DNA from: Paenibacillus sp. LHD-38
GTDB taxonomy: Bacteria; Bacillota; Bacilli; Paenibacillales; Paenibacillaceae
DNA: 64,000 bases
NCBI RefSeq assembly: GCF_031157315.1
Contig: NZ_JAVIFU010000003.1
Location: forward strand, 1-64,000
Direction of reading: 5' to 3'
Part shown: piece after piece, positions 1-10,300 of the stretch
Layout: each line of letters opens with the position of its first letter
How positions within the stretch are numbered: position 1 is the first letter of the stretch
Translations under genes and position numbers: made by a program
Notes under the pieces: model-generated
What the model saw: the letters and a program-made list of their open reading frames with translations, nothing else
Databases searched by the model: none
What the model was told of the DNA's origin: nothing

Positions 1-42
1 CTGTACTAGCTGTTGCTTTATCTCTTTTCCCAGTCTTGTCAT
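1..42 (-). CDS. possible 5' end of a gene cut by the window edge
   Basis: An ATG at 42-40 follows a purine-rich GGTGGAGGAC and opens 14 codons to the window edge. It would lie directly downstream of the decayed ArsR gene, where ArsR regulators often have a partner gene. Nothing in the 14 residues is recognisable, and the stretch could also be the out-of-frame end of the ArsR gene. Confidence 0.15.
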   Translation of the reverse strand, partial: MTRLGKEIKQQLVQ

Positions 43-342
43 TGTCCTCCACCTCAGCCTCTCTTTTTACCCACTATACTTTCTATTGAGGGGTACGACA
101 ACTATTCTGACACAGGGGGTTTAGCCTAAATCGCGTTTCTCTGCCGACTTTTCGGTCAAGTACCAGTCCGGCCTCTTTAAGGATTGTCAAATGCTTGGAT
201 ACCGCTGTACGGCCCATTGGAAACTGTGCCGTTAACTCATGAAGCGGCACCTCTTGTGCTTCCGCCAACAGACCGATCAATCAGCGTCTAGTTGGATCTG
301 CTTCGCGTCAAACACATCCCGCAACTGGTTGTTCTCGCTCAC
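43..342 (-). pseudogene. ArsR-family winged-helix repressor, frameshifted and with a nonsense codon
   Basis: A GTG at 342 sits 8 bases after GGAG and encodes an ArsR-type N-terminus (SENNQLRDVFDA). A one-base loss then shifts the frame. The shifted frame reads ADPTRR, meets a TGA where an arginine CGA is expected (281-283), and continues as LIGLLAEAQEVPLHEL and the recognition helix GRTAVSKHLTILKEAGLV. The C-terminal end also leaves the expected frame after about residue 75. The family consists of small DNA-binding repressors, often paired with SRPBCC proteins. With at least two disabling changes this copy is almost certainly dead. The family call is firm from the HTH; the effector is unknown. 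Confidence 0.75.
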
Positions 343-449
343 AACACCCTCTCCTAAATAATATTACCTAGGGACAGCCATTAATGTCACAACCTCCTTA
401 AAGTATGCGGCACTTCTGACGTAGCGCCCACGAGGCGAGAACTCCTGAG

Positions 450-496
450 TTGACACCATTTAGTGTCGTTTTAATAATAGGTCACCATTTGGTGTC
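450..496 (+). promoter_or_regulatory. strong sigma-A promoter with two operator-like palindromes
   Basis: TTGACA at 450-455 and AATAAT at 473-478 are 17 bases apart. Two near-identical interrupted palindromes overlap it: GACACCATTTAGTGTC at 452-467, across the -35, and GTCACCATTTGGTGTC at 481-496, near the expected start. They are centred 29 bases apart. This looks like a repressor-controlled promoter. It points right, into the 3' end of the AraC-like remnant on the other strand, so the gene it once drove is not visible. Confidence 0.5.
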
Positions 497-1084
497 GTGT
501 CAAGCGTCAACCGGTTACATTTTTCACCAGTCAGGATACGGCAGCCGAAGTAAGATTCAAGGGCCTGTACATCGCCCATTGAGTGCGAAAATTCGACGAA
601 CCGCGCCGTCAAAGGTTGACCTGTTCCCCGGCGCCCGAGTTCTAGAAGAAATGCCAGCGTGATGCCAACCAGCATCGGCGGATCTGGGTGCTCGGTATAC
701 AGCCATTCCAGTTCGATTGTACAGTGATCGCCCTCCTCGGTGATATGTAAGCCTTCGGGGGGCAAAGTTGTTTGTAGCGAGCCATTCGGTTTAGAGCGTC
801 GCGATAGTCACGAGCGTGGTAAGTTGCTAAGACAGTCAGTGGGTACTTCACTGTTTCAAAGACGGTCACTAGCTTGATGATTCCTTCGGCAATATCACCA
901 ATGAGATCGGAATAAGCCTGCCAGATCGCGAAATATATTGGGCGGTGGTGACTACTGGTTCAGTAATAATGGTGAGCGGCAGTCGTGATTTGCGAGCTAC
1001 ATCGCGGGTGGCAATCCCTAATTGACATAATCCTGCCCAAAATCCTAGCGGGATTTTAATACGGTCAGAGGTATGAGACTTCAT
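460..1084 (-). pseudogene. AraC-type regulator, N-terminal effector domain only, frameshifted
   Basis: Three overlapping frames join into one arabinose-binding/dimerisation-type domain of the AraC family. It begins at 1084, reads through LCQLGIATRDVARKSRLP, shifts by a two-base AT insertion near 938, continues as FAIWQAYSDLIGDIAEG and RDYRDALNRMARYKQLCPP, shifts again in a run of six C near 760, and ends with the typical MGDVQALESYFGCRI segment. The DNA-binding AraC HTH domain that should follow is absent: the frame stops at 460 inside operator-like sequence. This is a truncated, multiply frameshifted gene. The family call rests on the paired HITEEGDH and ESYFGC-type motifs. Confidence 0.7.
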
Positions 1085-1115
1085 ACATATAGGCCCTCCC
1101 CAATTGTTAGTTTAA

Positions 1116-1787
1116 TTACCCAAACAAAGGAATCAATTCTTGTAACGAATTTATGATGTAATCTGGGGAATAATTTTCTGGCAATGATTTATTTTTCCGA
1201 TTAATCCAAGCAACCTTAATTCCTGCTTTTTGGGCACCTGCAACATCACTATAGAGTGAGTCACCAACATGTAGAACCTCTAGGGGCCTAAGATTATATG
1301 CCGTAAGGGCGTGCTGAAACATCTCCGGCCTCGGCTTATAAGATTTTACGTCCTCACTGGTAATAATATTTTCGAATGATAATCCGTTATGATTAATTGC
1401 TGATTGTATGTCATTTCGGTCAATGTTTGAGAGGATTATTTTAGGGGTACAGAAACTCCTCAAAAATACATTAGCGTCCTCAAATAGTTGGGGAGCTTGC
1501 CAGTGATCAAATAAAATTTCACTTAGTTCTCTTGGATTTTCAGTTGAGTTGAAAAAGGCAATTGTATCCTCTAAGGAACGTAGTTCGATTTCACGTTGAG
1601 TTCTAAAGTTATCACCATAAGATGAATAAAAAGTTCTAGTAAAAGATTCCCACCAATATCTTCCGATGTCTCTGGTTGTAGTTCGAGTTGAGGTCGATGT
1701 TAAAATTTTATTGCATATTTCCTCAATAAACACATCATCTTCGTGCACGAGTGTACCGTAGAAATCAAGAAACACCGCTTTATACAT
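1116..1787 (-). CDS. HAD-superfamily hydrolase (subfamily IA, YjjG/phosphoglycolate phosphatase-like)
   Basis: A 223-residue protein with all HAD motifs: I is DFYGTL near residue 7, with the catalytic aspartate pair modified to D-x-Y; II is ILSNID; III is the lysine in YKPRPEMF; IV is VGDSLYSDVAGA. A mostly helical cap lies between I and II. Such enzymes hydrolyse small phosphate esters in the cytoplasm; the substrate cannot be told. An ATG lies 45 bases upstream in frame, but the ATG at 1787 is preferred because motif I follows at the usual distance and GAAAGG lies upstream. It stands alone between decayed genes, and its own sequence looks intact. Confidence 0.85.
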   Translation of the reverse strand: MYKAVFLDFYGTLVHEDDVFIEEICNKILTSTSTRTTTRDIGRYWWESFTRTFYSSYGDNFRTQREIELRSLEDTIAFFNSTENPRELSEILFDHWQAPQLFEDANVFLRSFCTPKIILSNIDRNDIQSAINHNGLSFENIITSEDVKSYKPRPEMFQHALTAYNLRPLEVLHVGDSLYSDVAGAQKAGIKVAWINRKNKSLPENYSPDYIINSLQELIPLFG

Positions 1788-1895
1788 ATAAACCAAACAC
1801 GCCCTTTCTTTACTTCTATGTCGCTGTACCACTTTACCAAGATAACGTATATGGGTTAATTTGTATATATCTGGACGATCAAATACTCCGTGAGT

Positions 1896-1930
1896 CCGCC
1901 GACCATAATGGTCAGCGGCCTATATTTTTT
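1896..1930 (+). terminator. possible hairpin terminator or operator
   Basis: CCGC-C-GACC-ATAAT-GGTC-A-GCGG forms a short hairpin followed by CCTATATTTTTT. The central GACCATAATGGTC is also a perfect odd palindrome, so a protein-binding site is equally possible. No rightward gene ends just before it. Confidence 0.3.
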
Positions 1931-2020
1931 ATTAACAAAGGCAAATACCCTGTCACGACTAATTTCATGACATACAATACATTTTGGCAACCCATTTTTT
2001 TAGGAGGTTAAAAAAACGAC

Positions 2021-2218
2021 ATGAAAAAGAAACCGAGGAAATTAAGGAAATTATTTTTACACGGCGAAATCATTGAAAGCTCTTTTAATGAACTCGAAAT
2101 GTTGGAAGCTCGACAAGTTATGTATCCCAATTCATTGCAAATCCAAGTACTTGATTCTTTGGCGTCTAAGCCCACCAATATAAAACGAAAGTCATCCTTA
2201 AACTCATATAATTCTTGA
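2021..2218 (+). CDS. small basic protein, unknown function
   Basis: A 65-residue protein with a lysine/arginine-rich start (MKKKPRKLRKLFLHGE), a central segment that can form a helix, and a basic serine-rich end. There is no signal peptide or membrane segment. It is preceded by TAGGAGGTT 11 bases before the ATG and followed at once by a strong terminator, so it looks like a real monocistronic gene. A CATACAAT box at 1971-1978 resembles the -10 of sigma-E/K sporulation promoters, but no good matching -35 is seen. No family is recognised. Confidence 0.6.
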   Translation: MKKKPRKLRKLFLHGEIIESSFNELEMLEARQVMYPNSLQIQVLDSLASKPTNIKRKSSLNSYNS

Positions 2219-2224
2219 GATGCG

Positions 2225-2258
2225 AAAGCCCCTGACCTTTGTTGGTCAGGGGCTTTTT
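2225..2258 (+). terminator. intrinsic terminator
   Basis: GCCCCTGACC, a six-base loop and GGTCAGGGGC, followed by TTTTT. It ends the small gene at 2021-2218. Confidence 0.9.
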
Positions 2259-2277
2259 AGATGATTGCGGTTCCTCG

Positions 2278-2964
2278 TTAGTTTAATCCATTATTGTCGA
2301 TCGCGAAGTTTGACTCAATAAGATCAAGATCTTCTTGTTGTAAATCCCAACCTAAAGCATTCAGATTATCAACGATATGTTCCTTGTTCACGGCTTTAGG
2401 GATAGTTACAATTCCTTCCTGCCTTAATAACCAGTTTAAAGCCACTTGATACGCTGTCTTTCCATATTTAGCTCCAATTGAATCTAATACATTTCGTTCA
2501 TTTGTTCCAACCTCGGGAAAACCATTCATGCAAATACTTGTGGAACAAAACCGAATGGCGAATACCCCATAACAGTTATTCCATTTTCTTTACAATAAGG
2601 GAAAATCTCATTCTCAACTCTTCGATCATTCAAGTGATATGCTACTTGATTGCAAATTAGTGGGATATTACCTAAACAGCGTTGTGCTTCCCGCATGAAC
2701 TGAGTTGTGAAGTTACTTACCCTAACATACTTTATTAATCCTTTTTCTACCAATTCAACCATGGCTTCCATCGTTTCCGAGACATCATGCTCTTGGCTTG
2801 GCCAATGTTGTTATTACAAATCGATGTAATTTGTTTTTTAACGTTCTGAAACGAAGCGCCTCAATTTCTTGTTTTTCACTGTTCTTATTTTCACCAAACT
2901 TCCAAGTCCCTTGACCTATCGCAGGAATCTTTACTCCTGTGTTAGCTAGACAACGATTTAGCAT
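2278..2964 (-). pseudogene. aldo/keto reductase, internally deleted and interrupted
   Basis: The start at 2964 follows AGGAGGTTCATT and gives a typical NADPH-dependent aldo/keto reductase N-terminus (TGVKIPAIGQGTWKFGEN). After about 25 further residues the sequence jumps to a degenerate copy of the YIDLYLLHWPSQEH segment in which several codons have become TAA. About 55 residues carrying the catalytic Asp, Tyr and Lys are missing. The reading resumes as EAMVELVEKGLIKYVRVSN and MGYSPFG, shifts frame near 2530, and ends with KYGKTAYQVALNWLL and IPKAVNKEHIVDN. It cannot make an active enzyme. Confidence 0.85.
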
Positions 2965-3063
2965 AATGAACCTCCTGATAAACAGTCGGAAACTGAAAAA
3001 TAAAAGCAAGATTTTAAGGAATATAATTGCTCGATATGTTTATCCATGAAGATACAGCAAAAG

Positions 3064-3086
3064 CCGTTGATTTGAAGTCAACGGCG
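3064..3086 (-). terminator. intrinsic terminator of mqo
   Basis: On the minus strand, GCCGTTGA, a 7-base loop and TCAACGGC are followed by TTTT. It lies 18 bases after the mqo stop codon. Confidence 0.8.
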
Positions 3087-3103
3087 CTTTACATCCGAAA
3101 AAA

Positions 3104-4603
3104 TTAATTATAGACTAGCTCTTTTTCGCGTAGACCAAGCGTTTCTGCTGTTGAAGTATGAATTTCTTGCAGAAGCTCCGGATTTTCCATTAATGACACA
3201 CCATAAGAAGGAATCATTTCTTTAATTTTCGGTTCCCACTCTTTCACATTTTGCGGGAAGCATTTTTTAATTACCTCAATCATAACGTGAACAGCAGTAG
3301 AAGCACCTGGAGATGCACCTAGTAATGCTGCAATGGATCCATCAGCAGCACTAATAACTTCCGTACCGAATTGAAGCGTGCCTTTGCCGCCAGCTTCAGT
3401 ATCTTTGATCACTTGCACACGCTGGCCTGCTACTACTAAGCCCCAATCCTCGCTTTTGGCGTTCGGAATAAACTCTCGTAATTCTTCCATGCGCTTTTCT
3501 TTCGATAACATGACTTGCTCGATCAGATATTTCGTCAATGACATGTTTTTTGCGCCTGCCGATAACATCGTTACGAGATTATCCGGTTTTACGGAAGTTA
3601 CCAAATCAAACATGGAACCGGTTTTTAGAAACTTCGGCGAGAAGCCGGCAAAAGGTCCAAATAGCAATGATTTTTTATTGTTGATAAATCTCGTATCAAG
3701 ATGCGGAACAGACATTGGAGGAGCTCCAACCTTAGCTTTGCCGTATACTTTCGCATGATGCTGAGCTACGACATCCGGGTTATTACACACCATAAAGATC
3801 CCGCTCACCGGGAATCCTCCAATATGTTTACCTTCAGGAATACCGGATTTTTGCAATAAATGCAGGCTTCCTCCCCCGCCTCCGATAAAGACGAATTTTG
3901 CGGTATGGCGTTCGACGTTACCGCTGTCGTTCCGTATTTTCAATTCCCACGAGCCGTCGCTAGTACGTTTAATATTATCAACGCTGTGTTTGTATTTAAT
4001 TTCGGAGTTTTTACTCTTTAAGTGGTCAAACAAAATGCGCGTTAAAGCACCAAAATTGACATCAGTTCCAGAGTCAATTTTAGTTGCAGCAATAGGTTCA
4101 TTCGATTGACGACCTTTAATGATAAGCGGGATCCATTCCATCAGTTTTGCAGGGTCATTGGAAAATTCCATCCCTTGAAACAGAGGATTATTTGACATCG
4201 CTTCAAAACGTTTCTTTAAAAAAGATACATTTTGTTCCCCTAGTACCATACTCATATGAGGCAATGGCATGATAAAGTCCTGCGGATTACTTATTAGCTT
4301 GCTGTTTACAAGATAGGACCAAAACTGCATTGAGAGCTGGAACTGTTCATTAATTTTGATAGCTTTGCTAATATCGATAGATCCGTCTGGTTTTACGTCT
4401 GTGTAGTTAAGCTCGCAAAGTGCCGCATGCCCTGTTCCTGCATTATTCCATTCGTTAGAACTTTCCTCACCTGCATTTTCAAGTTTCTCAAAAACTTTAA
4501 TTTCCCATTCCGGTACTAATTCTTTCAGAAGTGTACCTAAAGTCGCACTCATGATTCCGGCACCGATTAAGATGACGTCTGTTTTAGTTTCTCCGTTGCT
4601 CAT
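3104..4603 (-). CDS. mqo: malate:quinone oxidoreductase
   Basis: A 499-residue FAD-dependent membrane-associated enzyme that oxidises malate to oxaloacetate and passes electrons to the quinone pool, bypassing NAD-malate dehydrogenase. The N-terminal FAD-binding motif [13 protein letters not shown] is at about residues 14-26. The family segments [46 protein letters not shown] and the C-terminal [15 protein letters not shown] are all present, and the length is normal. ATG at 4603 is chosen over the in-frame ATG three codons upstream because AAGGATGG sits at the right distance. It appears monocistronic, with a long hairpin in its leader and its own terminator. Confidence 0.97.
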   Translation of the reverse strand: MSNGETKTDVILIGAGIMSATLGTLLKELVPEWEIKVFEKLENAGEESSNEWNNAGTGHAALCELNYTDVKPDGSIDISKAIKINEQFQLSMQFWSYLVNSKLISNPQDFIMPLPHMSMVLGEQNVSFLKKRFEAMSNNPLFQGMEFSNDPAKLMEWIPLIIKGRQSNEPIAATKIDSGTDVNFGALTRILFDHLKSKNSEIKYKHSVDNIKRTSDGSWELKIRNDSGNVERHTAKFVFIGGGGGSLHLLQKSGIPEGKHIGGFPVSGIFMVCNNPDVVAQHHAKVYGKAKVGAPPMSVPHLDTRFINNKKSLLFGPFAGFSPKFLKTGSMFDLVTSVKPDNLVTMLSAGAKNMSLTKYLIEQVMLSKEKRMEELREFIPNAKSEDWGLVVAGQRVQVIKDTEAGGKGTLQFGTEVISAADGSIAALLGASPGASTAVHVMIEVIKKCFPQNVKEWEPKIKEMIPSYGVSLMENPELLQEIHTSTAETLGLREKELVYN

Positions 4604-4630
4604 TATTACCATCCTTATACCCTAAAATTT

Positions 4631-4705
4631 ACAGAAAGGATGTAGGCGCTCCTGCTTAGGCGTCACACCAAGCCAAGGTGCGAACTTGTCACACACCTTT
4701 TCTGT
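4631..4705 (-). other. long imperfect hairpin in the mqo leader
   Basis: In the mqo transcript, ACAGAAAAGGTGTGT (4705-4691) can pair with ACATCCTTTCTGT (4643-4631), enclosing about 47 bases that contain an inner CACC/GGTG hairpin. There is no U-tract, and no known riboswitch consensus is recognised. It lies 28 bases before the mqo start. It could be a structured leader, or a protein site at DNA level. Confidence 0.35.
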
Positions 4706-4885
4706 TTTAATCATAACCCTACCATAGTGATTTACAATTATTTATAGATTAATATATCTACTATTATCAGATAATTATAAGCTATTTGAAAGCTGGTGAA
4801 AAGTGAGAAGTTCGTCCACAAGGCTGTTCTTGTCTCAGGATAAGATAAAGTTCATAAATGCTACGCATAATGAAACCAACAAAAA

Positions 4886-4909
4886 GAGAACCGTAAATAA
4901 CCGGTTCTC
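4886..4909 (-). terminator. intrinsic terminator
   Basis: GAGAACCG, an 8-base loop and CGGTTCTC on the minus strand, followed by TTTTTG. It lies 8 bases after the stop of the AhpD-like gene. Confidence 0.85.
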
Positions 4910-4917
4910 CTTTTCTT

Positions 4918-5448
4918 TCACAAGCTATTTTGCTCTTCTCTGAGCTTTGCACTGTTTTTGTAAATGATTAGCTTCAAGCCCGCTTTCGACAATCCAAACG
5001 CTGCGTCAGCTGAACCTGGTACGGTCTTAAAGGCTACGTTTATACGGTTCCAAGCATTAATCGCCATGACCGAGAAAGTCAGATCCGAGATTTCTTTTTC
5101 AGACAATTGCCCGCGAACACGGTCATAAACCTCGTCCGTAACACCATGCTCAGGTATTTTGGTTAAGATTTCGGTCCATGCCAGCGCTGCCCGTTCACGT
5201 GGAGTAAATAATGTTGATTCCCGCCATATTGTGATGTGGTAGAGGCGAAGCTCGCTCTCGCCATTGATCTTAGCCTGCTTGACGTGCATGTCCAGACAGA
5301 ATCCGCATCCATTCATTTGTGACGCTCTAATGTGAACGAGATCAAGGATCTTCTCTTCCACTGCGCTTTCCTTCTCGGCATTGCTGAATTCCATCATTTT
5401 CTTGAAGAGTTCTGGTGATTGCTGCATATAATTTATACGTTGAGTCAT
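4918..5448 (-). CDS. AhpD/carboxymuconolactone decarboxylase-family protein
   Basis: A 176-residue protein with the family's CGFCLDMH motif (Cys48, Cys51, His55) inside LVHIRASQMNGCGFC, the redox pair of alkylhydroperoxidase-like proteins. The rest is helical, with the usual ALAWTEILTKI and FSVMAINAWNRINVAF segments. Members reduce peroxides or act as partners in thiol chemistry; the real substrate here is unknown. The ATG at 5448 has AGGAGGTATACAATT before it. The gene directly follows a truncated gerC, and its upstream flank is continuous with that broken gene, which suggests a deletion placed it there. Confidence 0.9.
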   Translation of the reverse strand: MTQRINYMQQSPELFKKMMEFSNAEKESAVEEKILDLVHIRASQMNGCGFCLDMHVKQAKINGESELRLYHITIWRESTLFTPRERAALAWTEILTKIPEHGVTDEVYDRVRGQLSEKEISDLTFSVMAINAWNRINVAFKTVPGSADAAFGLSKAGLKLIIYKNSAKLREEQNSL

Positions 5449-5476
5449 AATTGTATACCTCCTAATTTTTTTTACA

Positions 5477-6405
5477 CTAATAAAACGATTGTCGACTCTG
5501 ATGTGTGACATCAATCATTTCTTCAACGGCTGCACGAACCTCTATGTATAAGTTAAAACGGGCTTTATCTTGTTCAATTAACGGCTGTATCCTATGGCGA
5601 GGTTTAGTTAATACTAACGCTCCTGCAGGTTTTTCATTATCGGGAATATTAACGAATACGCGTTTCGATTTTTTTATGAACCATCTCACTCCTTTGAGAT
5701 CGTCTTCGGAAAACCAGCCCACCAATTGATGTTCGTGCATGGCGAATGCACCGTCTATTTTAAACATGGTTTTCTCCTTTTTATTTTCCTGCCATACTTG
5801 TTTCTTGATGGAGAGCGTTGGAAGGATGATCATTCTGCCCTTTTCATTTAATTCCGCAATGTTCTTGTAACCGTATTGAGGCTTAATAGAGGATCTCTGC
5901 TCATAGGTTTCCTCGGGCGTATCCATGATCGTATCCAGGGGAGATAAATAAAGCAGCGATTTTTGCGATAAAATTTCGGAGAAGCTTTCTTTCGTTCCAA
6001 ACAGCAAAATATTGTATCGGACTTCATGATAGCGATTTATCGCATCATAGGCTTGTCTGAGCGCATTTTTGTCTTTCAATATAGCTTCCGAACAGACGAT
6101 CGCTTTGATATGCCCCCAGTATAATTTTATTTGCGATGTCGCATAGAGCGAAGATAAAGCTTCATTAGCCGTCTTCCCCTCTCCCCTGCCAATCCATATC
6201 GGCACATTTTTGCCTATATCGAATTTTTCGCTCCTTGCCACATTCAAAAAATTAAGGATCTGTATATACGCACTAAAACGCCCACCTTATAATCAAGCCC
6301 AAGAGCCGTAACATAAGCCTTATTTTGAATGGTTTTGGAATCCCAGCATCCTGACGCCGCTAATAACACAGCCAGAACGATAGACAATTTAAGAATTACT
6401 TTCAT
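5477..6405 (-). pseudogene. Ger(x)C-family spore germination lipoprotein, frameshifted and C-terminally truncated
   Basis: The start at 6405 encodes a lipoprotein signal (LAVLLAASGC, then WDSKTIQN) and the family's ALGLDY. A lost base near 6285 shifts the frame. The next frame continues as FSAYIQILNFLNVARSEKF, WIGRGEGKTANEAL and KLYWGHIKAIVCSE, all typical of the GerAC N-domain, then into the start of the C-domain (DGAFAMHEHQLVGW). It ends at 5477 after FNLYIEVRAAVEEM, about 100 residues short of usual. GerC proteins anchor nutrient germinant receptors in the spore inner membrane. Its start overlaps the end of the gerA remnant, as in gerA-gerC operons. Confidence 0.85.
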
Positions 6406-7135
6406 GCGGCTCTTCCCCTTGCTTATCGGAATCTAAGGTGTTTAGATCATCAGGTCTTGTTCTATATTGTCCCCAAGGAAGCCGAAAAATAGATTTTGCC
6501 ATCTCTTTAAACACCGGAGGCGACAGAGGGGACATCTAAGGAACTCCGAAGGAGCTCAGTTTGCACATATATCCAATAAACAGCACAAAACTAACGATTA
6601 ACCCAAACATACCTAATACGGAAGCAATGAAAAAAAACGCGAATCGGAGTAAGCTTACGGCTCCGCTTAAATTTTGACTGACCAAAGTTGCGCCGGTCAC
6701 TGATACAATGGCCCCAACAATGATAACACTTGGGGAAACGAAACCGGCTCGAATGGCTGCATCCCCAATCATTAACCCGCCTACAACGATCAATGTCTGG
6801 CCAAAGGCACTTGGGAGGCGAAGGCCTGCTTCTCTAAAAATCTCCATCAACATCAGTAATATCAACATTTCAATTTATCCAGAGAACGGCAGGCCAAAGC
6901 GTGCCGTGGCAATGGTTGCCATCAATCGAAAGGGAATCTGATCCGGATGAAACGAAGTGAGTGCAACCCCAGCGCTCGGCAATAAGACTGATATGAGAAA
7001 ACTGATTGCGCGAATCAAAAACGCAAACGAAATATATTGAAAACTGAAATAGATATCTTCAGGTGATTTTAGTAAAAGTAAAAAGGTCCCCGGCCCAATC
7101 AGAACCATTGGGCTCCTCTGGTAAATGGTTTAATC
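6389..7135 (-). pseudogene. GerA-family germinant receptor subunit, 5' deleted with two stop codons
   Basis: One frame encodes the C-terminal membrane half of a GerA (XA) subunit: KSPEDIYFSFQYISFAFLIR, LPSAGVALTSFHPDQIP, EIFREAGLRLPSAFGQTL and GDAAIRAGFVSPSVI, then the tail RTRPDDLNTLDSDKQG. The N-terminal half (about 250 residues) is missing. TAA at 6875-6877 and TAG at 6536-6538 interrupt it in frame without changing the frame. The stop at 6389-6391 overlaps the gerC start, so this is a relic of a gerA-gerC operon. Confidence 0.85.
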
Positions 7136-7210
7136 TTACGAACCATACTAGCACAAAATTTAATTAAAAATTCAATGGGAAAGAAAATCAAGACGATCAA
7201 ACAAACGTAA

Positions 7211-7270
7211 AGAAACCGCTATTTGGAAAATGGCTATACAAATCAACCATTAACCAAATGAGCGGTTTCT
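7211..7270 (-). terminator. long hairpin after the GH30 gene
   Basis: A 10-bp stem AGAAACCGCT/AGCGGTTTCT (7211-7220, 7261-7270) is extended inwards by ATTTGG/CCAAAT and AATGG/CCATT. T-rich flanks follow on both sides, so it may act in either direction. It lies about 50 bases past the stop of the GH30 gene. Confidence 0.6.
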
Positions 7271-7322
7271 TTTGTGTGTACGTTTAATAAGATTTCATTA
7301 TGCGTCCAAAACGATGTTCAAT

Positions 7323-10300
7323 CTAATCTTCCTTCCACTTGTACGGTTTCACTTTGATCGTGATAGATGCTTGCTTGCCTGCAAAGTCTGCATAAATGTC
7401 AGTTTTTCCGACTTTGTGGCCTGTAATCAACCCAGCTGCATCGACCGATGCAATTTTCACACTCTGAGAGCGATAATTTGCATACATCGTCACATCGGCA
7501 GTACTGCCGTCCTGATAGTGGGCAATAACCGTAGTTTGAAGAGTTTCTCCGATTCTAACATTCTCAGTCCCTTCCACCTTAGCTTTTAGTCCGATCAGAC
7601 CTTCAACAGCCGGAGTTACTGTTAACGCAACAACGGTGGACATCCCCTGATACATGATTACAATATTCGTTGTTCCGGCCTTTAAAGCTGTTACTAGACC
7701 ATTATTATCTACATTCGCAATCTCGGGATGAGCGGATGCGAATTGGGTTTCTGCCGAAAGATCTTTGGAGCTGCCGTCAGAATATATGGCCTTCACTTTG
7801 ATTTGATGGGTATCTTTTGCTTTGAGTTGAACAGCTGTTTCATTTGCTTCAATTCCGCTTAATACGGGATCTGGAATATTCTCAGAAGTTTGCTCAACTT
7901 TGATCCAACTGATCATCGGTTTATCGCCGCTGGCATGGTTGACATTACGCGTGATTTCTACTTCAAGCGTACCGTCAGCAGCAATTATGCCATCAAAAGC
8001 TTTTGTCTCAACCTTGGCGCCAATGTTATATTCGCTTAATACGGTCTTGCCTTCTATAATGACATCCTCGTATCGGTTTGAGCTTTTCCAAGGATCTTTG
8101 AAGCCGAGCGTCACCTTATACAGTTTGTCGCTGTCTTTCTCGACCTGGAATTTGTAAGTTAATCCTTTCCCCGGTCCGGACGCGTTTCCATCGTATTGGC
8201 GAATCGTATCATCGGCTTCTGAAGCATCCGTTCTTGCCCAGGTTGAATTTCCAAATGCGGCATATCCCCATTGCAAGCCAGTAACCGGATCTACTCCGAA
8301 TGGTTGTTCTTCGTTACGGTTCATGGATCCGAAGCTCTCGCCCGACTCAAGCACGAGGGGACTGTTATCTCCAGCGTCCACATAATAAAGCAAGCCTGTA
8401 GTGTCTATTTCCACTCTAATCCAACTAACCATCGGATCCTCGTATTTCCCCGTATTGGCTATGTCCCGTAATACGCCTACATCAAGTGTACCGTCCATTA
8501 CTTCGACTCCGGTAAATTGTTTTACCGTCTCGTTTCCAGGCACAAAAGATGGACTATCCAGCTGATTTTCAAGTGAAATGGTTTGTGTTCGCGCATTGTT
8601 GTTCCACGGGTCTTTGAAACCGAGTGTCACTTTGTAACGTCCGTTCGGCACCTCGAATTTGTAAGTAATGCCTTTCCCCGCAGCATCACCATCGTCGATT
8701 CGCAGACCGTCGAAATACCCTTCCCCCGTATTCTGCGACCAGGTCCCCCCGTTCGTCGTATATCCCCAAGCCTTTCCTGTAACCGCATCGGTTCCGTATG
8801 CTTGGTCTTTCACACTATGTTTTACGCCGAGCATCTGGGAACCCTTGATCGTACCAGGATCATCGTCGCCGGCTTTCACATAATACAAGAGCCACGGATC
8901 CGCGGGAATGAGCGGCAATGCGGATAATTCATTTGACACTACGCTTTCCTGATCACCCTTTATTGCGCTTACTGCCACAAAATAACGGACGCCGTTCTCT
9001 AGTCCGGTAATCATTTGACGAGGCTCTTCTGTTTCAATAGTGTTGGAATAGACGCTATTAGCCGTACCATAATGAACACGATAGGAATCCGCGCCAACCA
9101 CCTCAGAGAAGGAAACCAAAATAGAACCAGCTGAAGGCTGCGCAGCATAAAGTTCTGGAGCCATCAAAACCGGTTCTCCTTCAGCTTCTGCTGCTTTAAA
9201 ATAACGGAACTCCGCATCTGCCCAGCTGTGTAGTCCGAATCCCCCGCCTGTATAGCTGGTATCGTTGACATCAAATATCAACCGGTCATCCAGGTAAGCT
9301 TTTATATTTTTCCCGGCTAAAACCACCGTCAATTTATAAATTCCATTTAACTCCGGATTAAAATCGACCGATTTCGAAATGGAATCATTGCCTCTTCGTA
9401 AATGAAGCTTTCCGTTTTCGAATAGAAATTTATACGATTTATCGTACGTCCCACGGAAAAAGACTCCCCAGTCCGCATCCGGCATTGCATGCACGGCCAC
9501 TGCTGTAATGGTACCATCGATTATTCGTTGATCGTCGACGGAAATGGCGCCCTGCGCGCTGTTACCCGATTGGTGCTTCAATATACCTTCGCTTTCACCC
9601 CAAGCGCCGATCAATGGCGACCATGCCGATACGGTACCATCTTCGAAGGAATCCTCAAACACTACATTTTCGGCCGAAGGTACTGCCGAAATTTCATCTG
9701 ACGGTTTGCTTTCGCCTCCGGCGCCTTCGGACGAGACTGCAACATAGTAAGGCGTACCGTTAGTCAGATTGGTCAATGTATGCGTACCGGCTTTGGATTC
9801 GGCTTTGTGCTCATAACTTCCGCTTTCCGTCCCATATTGCACATGATAGCCTACAGTTTCCGGGACGAGGCTGTATTCCACCTTTACTTCCTTATCGCCG
9901 GGAATGGCAATAACTTTAGCAGGCGGCATGGCGGCTGGTATCACTCTCAAGTTAACCGCAGTACTTTCCTCCGAACCACTTACAGAAGCGACAAAAACAT
10001 CGTATTCGGCGTCATTTACCAAACCAGTTATCACTGACTTGTGCAAGGTGCCGGGTTCGGCTTTAACTTCCTTTGTTTGTCCGGCTCCCCCCGGAACAAC
10101 AGGCTGAACCTGGATCCTATAATCGGAAACACCTGATCTAGGCACAAAGGAGATCGTCACTTGGCCATCTCCCGGTATTGCTTTCACATCATCTGGAGGG
10201 AACAGATTTGGCACTGATTGCTTCTCAGTCGAGGGATTGCTTTGCCCGTTGGAATTGAATGCTGTTATGGCAACATAGTATGTTGTTCCATTCGTTAATC

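Noticed and set aside
7146..7322. Small coding gene in the gap after gerA
   Set aside because: No frame has a start with a ribosome-binding site; the sequence is accounted for by the long hairpin.
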